Counted from the first letter of the stretch, positions 50,004-58,539 are shown. The stretch: 64,000 bases of DNA from Gammaproteobacteria bacterium (GCA_021773635.1 JAJFJV010000006.1:103010-167009), one strand, 5' to 3'. Numbers and translations: made by a program. The notes: a model not told the origin generated them from the letters alone.

Positions 50004-52190
50004 ATGAATAACAACCCGATACTCGATTCCCTCAACGACGAACAATGCCAGGCGGTCAGCGCTCCGCCGGAGCATGCCTTGGTACTTGCCGGTGCCGGCA
50101 GTGGCAAGACCCGGGTGCTGGTGCATCGTATTGCCTGGCTGCTGGACAGCGGCGCCGCCAGTCCCATGGGGATATTTGCCGTGACCTTTACCAACAAGGC
50201 AGCGGCGGAGATGCGCGGGCGCATTGAGGCGATGTTGAATCGCCCGATTGGTGGCATGTGGGTGGGCACTTTTCATGGCCTGTCCCACCGCCTGTTACGC
50301 AGTCACTGGCGTGAGGCCGGGCTGCCTGAGGGATTCCAGATCCTCGACAGTGACGACCAGCTGCGGATGTTACGGCGGATCATGCGCAGCTTTGCCCTGG
50401 ACGAGGCCAAATGGCCACCACGCCAGGTGCAGGGGTTCATCAATAGCCGCAAGGATGAAGGGTTACGGGCACGCCATCTTGAGGGCAGGGATGATCGCTG
50501 GATGGAAACCATGCTGAAGATCTACCGCGCCTACGAGGCTGCCTGCGAACGCGGTGGATTGGTGGATTTTGCTGAATTGTTGCTGCGGGTGCACGAGATG
50601 TTTCGTGATCAGGAGTCACTGCGCAACCATTATCAAGAGCGTTTCCAGCACATTCTGGTGGACGAGTTTCAGGACACCAATGCCATCCAGTATGCCTGGA
50701 TGCGCCTGCTTGCCGGCAATACGGGCAAGCTTTTTTGCGTGGGGGATGACGACCAGTCCATCTATGGCTGGCGGGGCGCAAAAATCGAAAATATCCAGCA
50801 GTTCCCGCGGGACTATGCCCCGATTCACACCTACCGGCTGGAGCGTAACTACCGTTCCACGGGCAATATCCTGGCCGCCGCCAATGCGCTTATCACCAAT
50901 AATCAGGGGCGTCTTGGCAAGAAATTATGGACCAGTGATGATGCGGGCGAGCCGGTCTACGTCTATACCGCCTTCAATGATCTGGAAGAGGCGCGATTCG
51001 TGATCGATCGCCTGCGGCAATGGCGAGCCGAGGGTAATCGTCTGGAAGATAGCGCCCTGCTTTACCGGGTCAGCGCCCAGTCACGCGTTTTTGAAGAGGC
51101 CTTGATCGCAGCCTCTATCCCCTATCAGGTACATGGCGGTATGCGTTTTTATGAGCGTGCCGAGATCAGGGATGCACTGGGCTATTTGCGCCTGCTGGCC
51201 AATCGTGACGATGATGCCGCCTTCGAACGGGTGGTGAATATGCCGCCGCGGGGTATTGGCCTGCGTACGGTGGAATCACTGCGAGAGGTGGCCCGTGAAC
51301 GGGGCCTGCCCCTGTGGCAGGCGACCCGGGCCTTGCTTTCCGAACAGGGCCTGGCGGCCCGTGCAGCCAGTGCTGTTTCCGCCTTTTTGCAACTGATCGA
51401 TGAACTGGCGGCAAGTACGGAAAGTCTGTCGCTGCACGAACAGGTGGACGCTGCCATCGATGTCAGCGGACTGGCGCGCCATTTTGGCAAGGAGCGGGGT
51501 GAGAAGGCCGAGATGCGGGTGGAGAATCTGGCGGAGCTGGTTACTGCCGCTCGCCAGTTCGTGCCTTCAGAAGACGAAGCGGGTAGTTTATTGACGAATT
51601 TTCTTGCCCACGCCGCCCTGGAGGCGGGAGAGGCCCGCGCGGATGCCAATGAGGACTGCACTCATCTCATGACCCTTCATTCAGCCAAGGGTCTGGAGTT
51701 TCCGCTGGTCTTTCTCTGTGGTCTGGAGGACGGTTTATTTCCCCATCAACGCAGTGTGGAGGACCCGGCGCGCCTCGAGGAGGAGCGCCGACTGTGTTAT
51801 GTGGGAATCACCCGTGCCCGCAAGCGCCTTATTATCACCCACGCCGAGAGTCGGCGGCTTCACGGCAAGGAATATATGGCCTCGCCGTCCCGTTTTCTCG
51901 GTGAGTTGCCTGCTGAAGTGGTGGAGGAGGTGCGTATGCAGGGCCGGGTATCACGTCCGGCTGCGGCCTATGCCGCGAGTGCCGCTCCGCGAGCGCGGCC
52001 CCGGCGACAGCGTATCGTCGATGAGGCCGCCCCCTTTGCCCTGGGGGCGCAGGTCAGCCATCCCAAATTTGGTGATGGCGTGGTACTGCGTTGCGAGGGG
52101 AGCGGCGCGCAGGCCCGGGTTCAGGTGAACTTCTCCCGGGCCGGCAGCAAATGGTTAATTGCCGCGCTGGCGGGTCTGCAGGCGGTCTGA
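50004..52190 (+). CDS. uvrD: DNA helicase II (UvrD)
   Basis: UvrD is a 3'-5' SF1A helicase for nucleotide-excision and mismatch repair. The 728-residue protein has the Q motif LNDEQCQAV, Walker A VLAGAGSGKTRVL, motif II DEFQDTN, motif III VGDDDQSIYGWRGA and motif VI YVGITRARKRLIITHA. The C-terminal Tudor-like region SHPKFGDGVVLRCEGSGAQA plus RVQVNF is characteristic of UvrD, not Rep. It starts at ATG 50004, 45 bases after the MITE-like element. Confidence 0.96.
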   Translation: MNNNPILDSLNDEQCQAVSAPPEHALVLAGAGSGKTRVLVHRIAWLLDSGAASPMGIFAVTFTNKAAAEMRGRIEAMLNRPIGGMWVGTFHGLSHRLLRSHWREAGLPEGFQILDSDDQLRMLRRIMRSFALDEAKWPPRQVQGFINSRKDEGLRARHLEGRDDRWMETMLKIYRAYEAACERGGLVDFAELLLRVHEMFRDQESLRNHYQERFQHILVDEFQDTNAIQYAWMRLLAGNTGKLFCVGDDDQSIYGWRGAKIENIQQFPRDYAPIHTYRLERNYRSTGNILAAANALITNNQGRLGKKLWTSDDAGEPVYVYTAFNDLEEARFVIDRLRQWRAEGNRLEDSALLYRVSAQSRVFEEALIAASIPYQVHGGMRFYERAEIRDALGYLRLLANRDDDAAFERVVNMPPRGIGLRTVESLREVARERGLPLWQATRALLSEQGLAARAASAVSAFLQLIDELAASTESLSLHEQVDAAIDVSGLARHFGKERGEKAEMRVENLAELVTAARQFVPSEDEAGSLLTNFLAHAALEAGEARADANEDCTHLMTLHSAKGLEFPLVFLCGLEDGLFPHQRSVEDPARLEEERRLCYVGITRARKRLIITHAESRRLHGKEYMASPSRFLGELPAEVVEEVRMQGRVSRPAAAYAASAAPRARPRRQRIVDEAAPFALGAQVSHPKFGDGVVLRCEGSGAQARVQVNFSRAGSKWLIAALAGLQAV

Positions 52191-52227
52191 AAGCAGCTTG
52201 TTTGTAAAAACGGTACGGCGGAAGGGC

Positions 52228-52728
52228 TTAATTGGCGGAAAGGCCTGTCTCGGCGAGCATATACTCGACGGAGGCGCGGATGGCATCTTCGCTGAGGCTC
52301 ATATTACCGCCCTTGGGGGGCATGGCATTTTTGCCATTCACGGCACTGGCAACCAGGGTATCGAGCCCCTGTTTCACCCGCTCCGTCCAGGCGGACTTGT
52401 CATCCAGCTTGGGCGCGCCGGCAGCTCCGGTGCCATGGCAGGCAAAGCATGCGGTCTGGTAGACCGTGGCACCATCGGCCGGAGCGGCGCCGGTTGATGC
52501 CGCCGCGTTGGCCATCTGGGTTGCGCCTGCCGCCATCGAGCTGGCTTCCTTTTTCAGATTGACCTTGCCCACTGCACTGATACGTTGCTCAACAGCGGCA
52601 CTGGCCTGTGCCGGCTCAACTTTGGAGTGAAGAAACTGGGCCAGAATAATGGCGAAAAACATGAAGGCTACAAGTGCGACGATTACCAGCACCAGATTAC
52701 GAATAAATACATCATCCCCGTGACTCAC
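52228..52728 (-). CDS. Membrane-anchored class I cytochrome c (c5 type)
   Basis: The 166-residue protein has one N-terminal membrane helix (about 11-32, LVLVIVALVAFMFFAIILAQF), an Ala-rich linker and a C-terminal haem c domain with CFACH. The axial Met is in NAMPPKGGNMSLSEDAI, the pattern of cytochrome c5. It probably carries electrons between quinol-oxidising complexes and oxidases such as the caa3-like enzyme encoded here. It is convergent with uvrD and divergent from tRNA-Arg. Confidence 0.93.
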   Translation of the reverse strand: MSHGDDVFIRNLVLVIVALVAFMFFAIILAQFLHSKVEPAQASAAVEQRISAVGKVNLKKEASSMAAGATQMANAAASTGAAPADGATVYQTACFACHGTGAAGAPKLDDKSAWTERVKQGLDTLVASAVNGKNAMPPKGGNMSLSEDAIRASVEYMLAETGLSAN

Positions 52729-52850
52729 GATATGCTCCCCTAAATGATTTTATTTTGGCTGGCGTAAGTATACTGGCAAAGAGGTTGGGCTGACACAGGC
52801 GCATGGATTTCCCAACAGTGAATCGGTATCCTTGGCCACCCGTTTTTTTA

Positions 52851-52927
52851 GCGCCCGTAGCTCAGCTGGATAGAGTATTGGCCTCCGAAGCCAAGGGTCA
52901 CAGGTTCGAATCCTGTCGGGCGCGCCA
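52851..52927 (+). tRNA. tRNA-Arg (anticodon CCG)
   Basis: A complete cloverleaf is readable. The acceptor GCGCCCG pairs with CGGGCGC (52917-52923). There is a D-arm with AGCTGGATA, the anticodon stem TTGGC/GCCAA with loop CTCCGAA and the T-arm ACAGG-TTCGAAT-CCTGT, then discriminator G and an encoded CCA. The anticodon CCG at 52885-52887 reads the Arg codon CGG. The last 19 bases are duplicated downstream (53077-53095), part of a tandem tail-repeat structure. Confidence 0.98.
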
Positions 52928-52934
52928 AACAAAC

Positions 52935-52960
52935 AGACCCGCTCTTCTGCGGGTCTTTTT
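52935..52960 (+). terminator. Intrinsic terminator of tRNA-Arg (first copy)
   Basis: AGACCCGC (52935-52942) pairs with GCGGGTCT (52949-52956) around TCTTCT, followed by a T-run. It is 7 bases after the CCA end of the tRNA. Confidence 0.93.
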
Positions 52961-53102
52961 GTTTGGCTTGTTGGGTCCAGAATTAGAACCTATTAGGTTC
53001 GACAAAATTGTCTGGAACAATTTTGAACCGCCGTCAGGCGGGCCCCGCAGGGGCGAGGCACAAGGATGTGCCGAGTAATCCTGTCGGGCGCGCCAAACAA
53101 AC

Positions 53103-53128
53103 AGACCCGCTCTTCTGCGGGTCTTTTT
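53103..53128 (+). terminator. Duplicate terminator in the second tail-repeat unit
   Basis: It is an exact copy of the hairpin and T-run at 52935-52960, again 7 bases after a CCA, but here the CCA belongs to the 19-base tRNA fragment rather than to a whole tRNA. Confidence 0.88.
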
Positions 53129-53419
53129 GTTTGGTTTGTTGGTCCAGGATGAGAACCTATTAGGTTCGACCAAATCGCCGGGAGCGATTTGGAGCACCGC
53201 AAAGCGGCGGCCCGCAGGGGCGAGACACAAGGGCCGCTCTTGGGCGCTCCCGCACAAAAAGTGCCGAGTAATCCTGTCAGCTATGCCTGACAGGCGCCGA
53301 TAGCCCCTTCTTTGCGTTGTATTCCAAGGCGTTTATGGCAAGCGCCCTTCCCCTCCTCGTTAAAGTTTGACCCCTATCCGACCGCTATCTCTAGGGATGA
53401 ATTTTTCTCGCTTGAAAAT

Positions 53420-56400
53420 ATGCTGAGCAACAGCTGCAGACTGACCGGGTCGGTGCCTGTTAGAGGCAACCTGTCCCTGGCGATTATTCTGCTCGTCGGG
53501 ATAAGCGTGGCGTGGCTCGTGGCTTCGTGGCTGTATGAGGCAGAAAGCGAGAAGGAGCGGGCACGTTTTCATAAAGTGGCCCACGAGCGGGTCACACTGG
53601 TGCAGAAGTCGGTGGATACGCGCTTGCAGGCCGTGCATTCACTGGTTTCCCTGTTCTATGCCTCGGAACAGGTCAGCGCAGCAGAGTTTCGTACCTTTGT
53701 ACAACGCAATCTCTGGCTTGACCGCAGCATTCATGAGTTGCTGTGGATCCCCAAGCGTGATGGACATTTCTCGGTGGAATATGCCGTCTCCCTGTCTTCA
53801 TCACCATTTCCTCCCCTATACGACTACGACCTCTGGGCCGACCCGCGTTTTCGCGATGTATTACGCCGTGCGGTGGATACGGATACGCAGGCCGCGAGCT
53901 TCCCGTTTAAATCGGCCGAAGGAAAGGACGTCTTTTTTCTGGTGGCCCAGCCGGTCTATGGCAAGGGTGTGGAGGACCACACACCGGAAGATTTGCGTCG
54001 GAACGTGGTGGGTATCGTTGCCGCCATTTTTGATATGGGAGCACTGGTTCCCTTTGCCATGGAGGGTGTTCAGGCCGGGGATATGGAGCTTCACCTGGAG
54101 GATGGTGGTGAGGCTGACGAAGGCTATTTCATTCACAACTACGGTGCCGAGGAATATCAGAGCGGGTCCGTAAAGGAGCATGTGAGTCATAAGGACGCGC
54201 TTCTTCAGGGAGCATACAAGCTGGAGGACCATATCATCGCGGCGGATCGTCAGTGGATGATGCAGGCTTACAGTATGGGTCAGGCCTACCATCCGTCCGA
54301 CTGGAATTTCAGGCAGCCGCTGCTCGTTGGTCTTTGCATCAGCCTGGTGTTAGCCGCGTATTTCCGCTCGGTACAGGGCCATACGGCGAGGTTGCAGTTG
54401 GCCAAGGAACGGCTGGGAAAAAGCCGGGACCGTTTGGAAAATGCCCAGCGCATTGCTCACGTCGGCAGTTGGGAATGGAATATTCCCGACAACAGGCTGG
54501 AATGGTCGGACGAGATCTACCGTATTTTCGGCCTCGGGCTGCGGGAGTTCGGGATGACCTATGAGGCCTTTCTGGAGCGGGTGCATCCGGATGACCGCGA
54601 CAAGGTAATGCGCGCGATAGACGGCGCCCTGGAGTCCGGCGGCCACTATGCCATCGATCACCGGGTGATACGTCCGGACGGTGAGGAACGCATCGTGCAT
54701 GAGCATGCAGAGGTAAGTCTCGATGCACAAGGCCGGGCGGTGTGGATGCAGGGTACGGTACAGGACGTCACCGTGCGCCGTCGTGACGACGAACGCCTGC
54801 GGCTGGCCGCGGCGGTATTTGAACACGCACTCGAAGGGGTGATGGTTACGGATGCACGGGCACGGATTCTCGCCATCAATAAGGCTTTTACCCGGATTAC
54901 CGGTTTCAGTGAGGCGGATGCGCTGGGAAATAATCCCCGCTTGCTGAAATCAGGTCAGCATGACAAAGATTTTTACCGCGACCTGTGGGCCACGCTTGAA
55001 GAGAGTGGCCAGTGGCAGGGGGAAATACTAAATCGCCGCAAGAATGGGGAGGTCTTTCCCGCCGGGCAAACCATCAAGGGTGTGCACAACGAGCGGGGGG
55101 AGCTGACCCACTACGTCGCTATCCTGTCCGATATCACCGGGATAAAGCAGTCCCAGCAGAAACTCGATTTTCTCGCCCACCACGATGCTCTCACCGGCCT
55201 GCCCAATCGGCTGCTGTTCAACGCCCGCCTTTCGCATGCTCTGGCGCATGCTCGCCGGGTGGGTGGTCAGGCGGCGGTATTGTTCCTTGATCTGGACGGT
55301 TTCAAGAACGTCAATGACAGCCTGGGTCACGGGGTAGGTGACCAGTTGCTTTGTCGGGTAGCCGAGCGCCTGAAGCGCGAACTTCGTGATGAAGATACGA
55401 TTGCGCGGCTGGGCGGTGACGAGTTCGCAGTGCTGGTGGATGATGTGCGGCATACCGAGGATGCCGGGCGAGTGGCGGAGAAATTACGCTCGGCCTTCGA
55501 GCAGAACTTCCACGTAGATGGCCATGAGCTTTTTCTCAGTGCCAGCATTGGTATCAGCCTGTATCCCGAGGATGGCCGTGATGTCGTGGCGCTGGTGAGC
55601 AATGCCGATGCCGCCATGTATCGGGCCAAGGAGCACGGCCGGGACAATTACCAGTATTACACCCGGGAGCTTACGCAGGATGCCAGCGAGCGTCTGGCGC
55701 TCGGTAGCGAGCTGCGTCTGGCGATAGAGCGCAACCAGCTGGAGCTCTACTATCAGCCCAAGATGGATATGAGGAGTGGCCGGCTGGTGGGCCTGGAGGC
55801 GCTGCTGCGCTGGCAGCATCCGGAATATGGTGCAGTATCCCCCGCTCGTTTCATTCCGCTGGCCGAGGATACCGGGCTGATATTGCCCATCGGTGACTGG
55901 GTGTTGAACACCGCCGCGGCACAGGCTCATGCCTGGCAACAGGCGGGTTATGACTTTGGCCGTATTGCGGTCAATATATCCGGACAGCAGCTGCAACGCG
56001 GAAATATGGTGCAGAGCCTGGAAACCGCGTTGTCGGCAACCGGCTGCGAGGCCGGGCTGCTGGAGCTGGAGGTCACCGAAGGCTTTATCATGGGCAAAGC
56101 CGAATGGGCAGTGGCGACCCTGGAGCGTCTGCGCAGTATGGGCGTCACCCTGGCCATCGACGATTTTGGTACCGGATACTCCTCCCTCAGCTACCTGAAG
56201 AAGCTACCCATCAATGTGCTCAAGGTGGATCAGTCCTTTGTGCGGGATATACCCGAGAATCGGGACGATGAGGCCATTGCACGCGCGGTCATCGCGCTGG
56301 GCCACAGTCTGGGCCTCAGTGTGGTGGCCGAGGGTGTAGAGACTGAGGCACAGCGAGCCTTTTTGCTGGGCGAGGGATGTGATATCGCCCAGGGCTATCT

Positions 56401-56479
56401 CTACAGCCGGCCGATACCCGCAGATGTCTTTGCGGTGCGCTTTCTTGAATCGGGGGAGCTGAACGTCGTCAGCGGCTAG
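53420..56479 (+). CDS. Membrane CHASE-PAS-PAS-GGDEF-EAL c-di-GMP signalling protein
   Basis: I use ATG 53420 (1019 aa); the frame is open to a TTG at 53312, but residues before MLSNSC look non-coding. TM helix 1 is at about 18-39. A periplasmic CHASE-like sensor domain (about 70-275, FVQRNLWLDRSIHELLWIP) and TM helix 2 (about 296-316) follow. PAS 1 starts near 345 (HVGSWEWNIPDNRLEWSDEI) and PAS 2 near 460 (MVTDARARILAINKAFTRIT). The GGDEF domain is complete (RLGGDEF) with an RxxD inhibitory site (RDED), and the EAL domain is complete (LEALLRW, DDFGTGYSSLSYL, KVDQSFVRDI). It could make or break c-di-GMP. It follows the tRNA-tail repeats. Confidence 0.93.
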   Translation: MLSNSCRLTGSVPVRGNLSLAIILLVGISVAWLVASWLYEAESEKERARFHKVAHERVTLVQKSVDTRLQAVHSLVSLFYASEQVSAAEFRTFVQRNLWLDRSIHELLWIPKRDGHFSVEYAVSLSSSPFPPLYDYDLWADPRFRDVLRRAVDTDTQAASFPFKSAEGKDVFFLVAQPVYGKGVEDHTPEDLRRNVVGIVAAIFDMGALVPFAMEGVQAGDMELHLEDGGEADEGYFIHNYGAEEYQSGSVKEHVSHKDALLQGAYKLEDHIIAADRQWMMQAYSMGQAYHPSDWNFRQPLLVGLCISLVLAAYFRSVQGHTARLQLAKERLGKSRDRLENAQRIAHVGSWEWNIPDNRLEWSDEIYRIFGLGLREFGMTYEAFLERVHPDDRDKVMRAIDGALESGGHYAIDHRVIRPDGEERIVHEHAEVSLDAQGRAVWMQGTVQDVTVRRRDDERLRLAAAVFEHALEGVMVTDARARILAINKAFTRITGFSEADALGNNPRLLKSGQHDKDFYRDLWATLEESGQWQGEILNRRKNGEVFPAGQTIKGVHNERGELTHYVAILSDITGIKQSQQKLDFLAHHDALTGLPNRLLFNARLSHALAHARRVGGQAAVLFLDLDGFKNVNDSLGHGVGDQLLCRVAERLKRELRDEDTIARLGGDEFAVLVDDVRHTEDAGRVAEKLRSAFEQNFHVDGHELFLSASIGISLYPEDGRDVVALVSNADAAMYRAKEHGRDNYQYYTRELTQDASERLALGSELRLAIERNQLELYYQPKMDMRSGRLVGLEALLRWQHPEYGAVSPARFIPLAEDTGLILPIGDWVLNTAAAQAHAWQQAGYDFGRIAVNISGQQLQRGNMVQSLETALSATGCEAGLLELEVTEGFIMGKAEWAVATLERLRSMGVTLAIDDFGTGYSSLSYLKKLPINVLKVDQSFVRDIPENRDDEAIARAVIALGHSLGLSVVAEGVETEAQRAFLLGEGCDIAQGYLYSRPIPADVFAVRFLESGELNVVSG

Positions 56480-56575
56480 CGGCTAGCGGGTGGGCCGGGT
56501 GGACGCCAGAGCCTGATTAGGCGGCTAAACTTTTGCGTACAGGTAACGTGTTTTTTGCGCAACGGAGTTCAGGCC

Positions 56576-57346
56576 ATGCTGGGTGCCATCGCGGGCGACA
56601 TCGCCGGTTCGGTTTACGAGTGGGCGCCGGTCAAGCACACCGATTTTCCTCTCTACACCGAAGCCTCCCGCTTCACGGATGACAGCGTGCTCACCATCGC
56701 GGTGGCCGAAGCGCTGCTGGACGGCGAAGATTATGTGGCGGCACTGCAACGCTGGGGGCAAAAATACCCCGATGCCGGCTACGGCGGCACCTTCATCCAA
56801 TGGCTGTTCAATACGAATCCAGTGCCCTATAACAGCTGGGGCAACGGCTCTGCCATGCGGGTCAGCCCGGTGGGTTTCGCTGCGGATTCAATCGATACCG
56901 TCCTGCGGGAGGCCAGACGCTCCGCGGCGGTAACCCACGACCATCCCGAGGGCATCAAGGGTGCACAAGCCACCGCACTGGCAATCTTTCTCGCCCGCAA
57001 CGGCGCGAGCAAGGATGTAATCCGTGCAGAGCTGGAACAGCGCTTTGGCTACGATCTTGGCCGCACCCTGGATGAGATCCGCCCGAATTACCGCTTCGAT
57101 GTCTCCTGCCAGGGCTCGGTCCCTGAGGCAATCATTGCCTTTCTGGAAAGCGAGCATTTCGAGGACGCGCTGCGCAAGTCCATCTCCCTCGGTGGTGACA
57201 GTGATACCCAGGCCTGCATCGCAGGTGGTATTGCCGAGGCCTTTTACGGCGGGGTTCCGGAGGCCATCGCCCACGAGGTGCGGAAACGGTTGCCTGGAGA
57301 ATTCATTGAGGTGATCGAGCGCTTCTACACGCGTTTCGTGGTCTGA
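56576..57346 (+). CDS. ADP-ribosylglycohydrolase family protein
   Basis: The 256-residue protein from ATG 56576 (GGAG upstream; TTG 56555 adds seven residues) starts MLGAIAGDIAGSVYEW. It carries the two metal-site signatures, FTDDSVLTIAVAEALL and SLGGDSDTQACIAGGIAEA, that bind two Mg ions in ADP-ribosylhydrolases. Such enzymes remove ADP-ribose from Arg (DraG type) or other acceptors. No partner ADP-ribosyltransferase or nif gene is nearby, so the target is unknown. It is preceded by the CHASE-GGDEF-EAL gene and followed by a GC hairpin. Confidence 0.93.
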   Translation: MLGAIAGDIAGSVYEWAPVKHTDFPLYTEASRFTDDSVLTIAVAEALLDGEDYVAALQRWGQKYPDAGYGGTFIQWLFNTNPVPYNSWGNGSAMRVSPVGFAADSIDTVLREARRSAAVTHDHPEGIKGAQATALAIFLARNGASKDVIRAELEQRFGYDLGRTLDEIRPNYRFDVSCQGSVPEAIIAFLESEHFEDALRKSISLGGDSDTQACIAGGIAEAFYGGVPEAIAHEVRKRLPGEFIEVIERFYTRFVV

Positions 57347-57362
57347 ATCTGGCGGGATAAAC

Positions 57363-57390
57363 GGGGCGCCTGTTCCAAGGCAGGCACCCC
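57363..57390. terminator. GC-rich hairpin between convergent genes
   Basis: GGGGCGCCTG (57363-57372) pairs with CAGGCACCCC (57381-57390) with one mismatch around an 8-base loop. No strong T-run follows on either strand. It lies between the ADP-ribosylglycohydrolase stop and the redox-gene stop. Confidence 0.45.
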
Positions 57391-57414
57391 TGATGCTACG
57401 GGACGATGAAAACC

Positions 57415-57651
57415 CTACTTCAATGCCTCAATGCCAGCACCAAAGTTGATATGAAAGGCAGCGCCGTCCATAACCAGGGCGGGTACGGACTCAACGCCGG
57501 CAGCTTCCGCTTCGCCCACACGGGATTTTTCCGTGCCGAGATGAACCATCTCAACATCATATTTGGAGGGATCGAGTGCATTGGCTACGTTCTGTTCAGC
57601 GGCAACGCAGACGGGACATCCGGCGTGATAAAAAATGGCTTTGCTGGTCAT
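57415..57651 (-). CDS. Small thioredoxin-fold protein with CPVC motif
   Basis: The 78-residue protein starts MTSKAIFYHAGCPVCVAAEQN, a first strand followed by a CPVC active site, and has a cis-Pro loop in VESVPALVMDG. It is the size of a glutaredoxin and lacks a signal peptide. It is divergent from an HxlR-type regulator with a 141-base spacer that contains a direct-repeat operator candidate, so it is probably the regulator's target. Substrate unknown. Confidence 0.88.
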   Translation of the reverse strand: MTSKAIFYHAGCPVCVAAEQNVANALDPSKYDVEMVHLGTEKSRVGEAEAAGVESVPALVMDGAAFHINFGAGIEALK

Positions 57652-57730
57652 AATGTTCTACTCCTTGGGGTTGGTTAAGTGCCTCAAGCACAGGGCCAGA
57701 TTAGGAGTAAGGGCGGCCGTCGTATAGAAG

Positions 57731-57762
57731 GCACTTTCTGGTGCCCCACGCACTTTTTGGTG
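57731..57762. promoter_or_regulatory. Direct-repeat operator candidate for the HxlR regulator
   Basis: GCACTTTCTGGTG (57731-57743) and GCACTTTTTGGTG (57750-57762) agree at 12 of 13 bases, with starts 19 bases apart (near two helical turns). They lie in the divergent spacer of the redox gene and the HxlR gene, 31 bases before the latter. Confidence 0.6.
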
Positions 57763-57792
57763 TAACTTGCCGGAAATTAAGGAAAATAAAAA

Positions 57793-58107
57793 ATGACTTC
57801 AGAGACAAATCCGCCCTATCGGCAGCTCGAAGATGTGGTTGGATGCAAATGGTCGGTATCAGTTTTGCAGGCCATTGCTGCGGGTGTTTCTCGTCCTGGC
57901 GCGCTTGAGCGCCACATACAAGGCATATCAACCAAGGTGCTTTCCCAGCGCTTACGTAAACTCACCGGCTATGGTTTGTTATCTAAACAGGTTTACGCGG
58001 AAGTCCCGCCCAGAACAGAATATGCCCTGACCCCAAACGGTCAGAAGCTGATCCTTATTATCAGCCAGATAAGAAGTCTGGATGAGGAAATCAGCAAAGC
58101 AGAATAA
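57793..58107 (+). CDS. HxlR family winged-helix transcriptional regulator
   Basis: The 104-residue protein has the HxlR layout: VVGCKWSVSVLQAIAAGVSR at the N-terminus with the single Cys typical of redox-sensing members, the recognition region GISTKVLSQRLRKLTGYGLL, and the wing PPRTEYALTPNGQKL. HxlR/YodB proteins dimerise and often sense electrophiles or disulfide stress. Divergence from a CPVC thioredoxin-like gene suggests autoregulation plus control of that gene. Confidence 0.92.
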   Translation: MTSETNPPYRQLEDVVGCKWSVSVLQAIAAGVSRPGALERHIQGISTKVLSQRLRKLTGYGLLSKQVYAEVPPRTEYALTPNGQKLILIISQIRSLDEEISKAE

Positions 58108-58539
58108 GTTACTGAACTCTGCTGTGCCTGGGTTTAGAGATTTCCGTCACCTCGCCGTCATTACCCGCGAAAGCGGGTAATCCAGGGAACGAAGGCAGAG
58201 AAAACGGTTCTCCGGGAGCCAACACAAGCTGCCACAACGTCAGGTTGACAGGATACTTCGATGACAAAACTGATCCGATTTGTTCTTTGGTGGAAAGGCA
58301 TGGAACAGAACCCATGTTCTGAACGGAATTCACCCAGGGTTCGCAGCCCGGTAAATGAACTGTGAGCCAGCAAAGGAAAGGTATCTTATGCGGACCCGTA
58401 TAAAGCCCCCAATATTTAGGCGTGGCGTGCCAACTCTTTCATTTAAGGCTACTTTCGGAAGAAGTCAGGATATCCATGCAGCGTCATATACGGACCCGCC
58501 ACGGATTCCGGCATCTTATCCGGATCCGTATATTCATTG
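58108..58539. other. Spacer between HxlR and the cassette array, with a small repeat
   Basis: No gene is supported. A hairpin TTACCCGC-GAAA-GCGGGTAA at 58161-58180, inside CGTCATTACCCGC...TAATCCAGGGAA (58156-58188), resembles a common proteobacterial intergenic repeat. Nearer the array, ATATACGGACCCG (from about 58487) is nearly complementary to CGGATCCGTATAT (58521-58533), a hairpin just before the first cassette boundary. The usual RYYYAAC partner of an attC was not found there. Confidence 0.5.
58156..58188. repeat. Small intergenic repeat with GAAA-capped hairpin
   Basis: CGTCA plus an eight-base stem, TTACCCGC/GCGGGTAA, capped by GAAA, then TCCAGGGAA. It resembles the widespread CGTCATTCCCGCG-type repeat. 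Only one copy is in this window; a related but different one is at 62205-62289. Confidence 0.55.

Larger units (their letters stand above)
52909..53278 (+). repeat. Tandem tRNA-tail repeats (rtT-like): two units and a remnant
   Basis: Unit 1 (52909-53076, 168 bases) starts with the last 19 bases of tRNA-Arg. Unit 2 (53077-53269, 193 bases) starts with the same 19 bases. A remnant, AATCCTGTC (53270-53278), starts a third. The first 58 bases, including the terminator, are identical in the two units. Each unit then has a GAACCTATTAGGTTC palindrome and three or four further hairpins. Stem sequences differ between units but stay paired: AAAATTGT/ACAATTTT in unit 1 against CCAAATCGC/GCGATTTGG in unit 2, and CCGCC/GGCGG against CCGC/GCGG. 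The layout matches the E. coli tyrT rtT repeats, whose units also begin with the tRNA 3' end. Confidence 0.85.

Noticed and set aside
52750..53257. Left-strand open frames over tRNA-Arg and its tail repeats, with repeated ARQD and [13 protein letters not shown] peptides
   Set aside because: They are antisense to the tRNA and repeats. Such peptides are a well-known false annotation around tRNA genes.
52909..53278. The tRNA 3'-end duplication as attL/attR of an integrated island
   Set aside because: The copies are in direct tandem only 168 bases apart, with terminator and hairpins copied too and no integrase or cargo between them; a scar cannot be fully excluded.
53312..53419. N-terminal extension of the CHASE-GGDEF-EAL protein from TTG
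   Set aside because: The added 36 residues have no signal or domain character, and the membrane helix and ATG at 53420 give a normal N-terminus.
58109..58373. Two short left-strand frames of 70-74 residues after HxlR
   Set aside because: They overlap each other in different frames and run through an intergenic repeat (FAGNDG-type translation); neither has a convincing start or ribosome-binding site.
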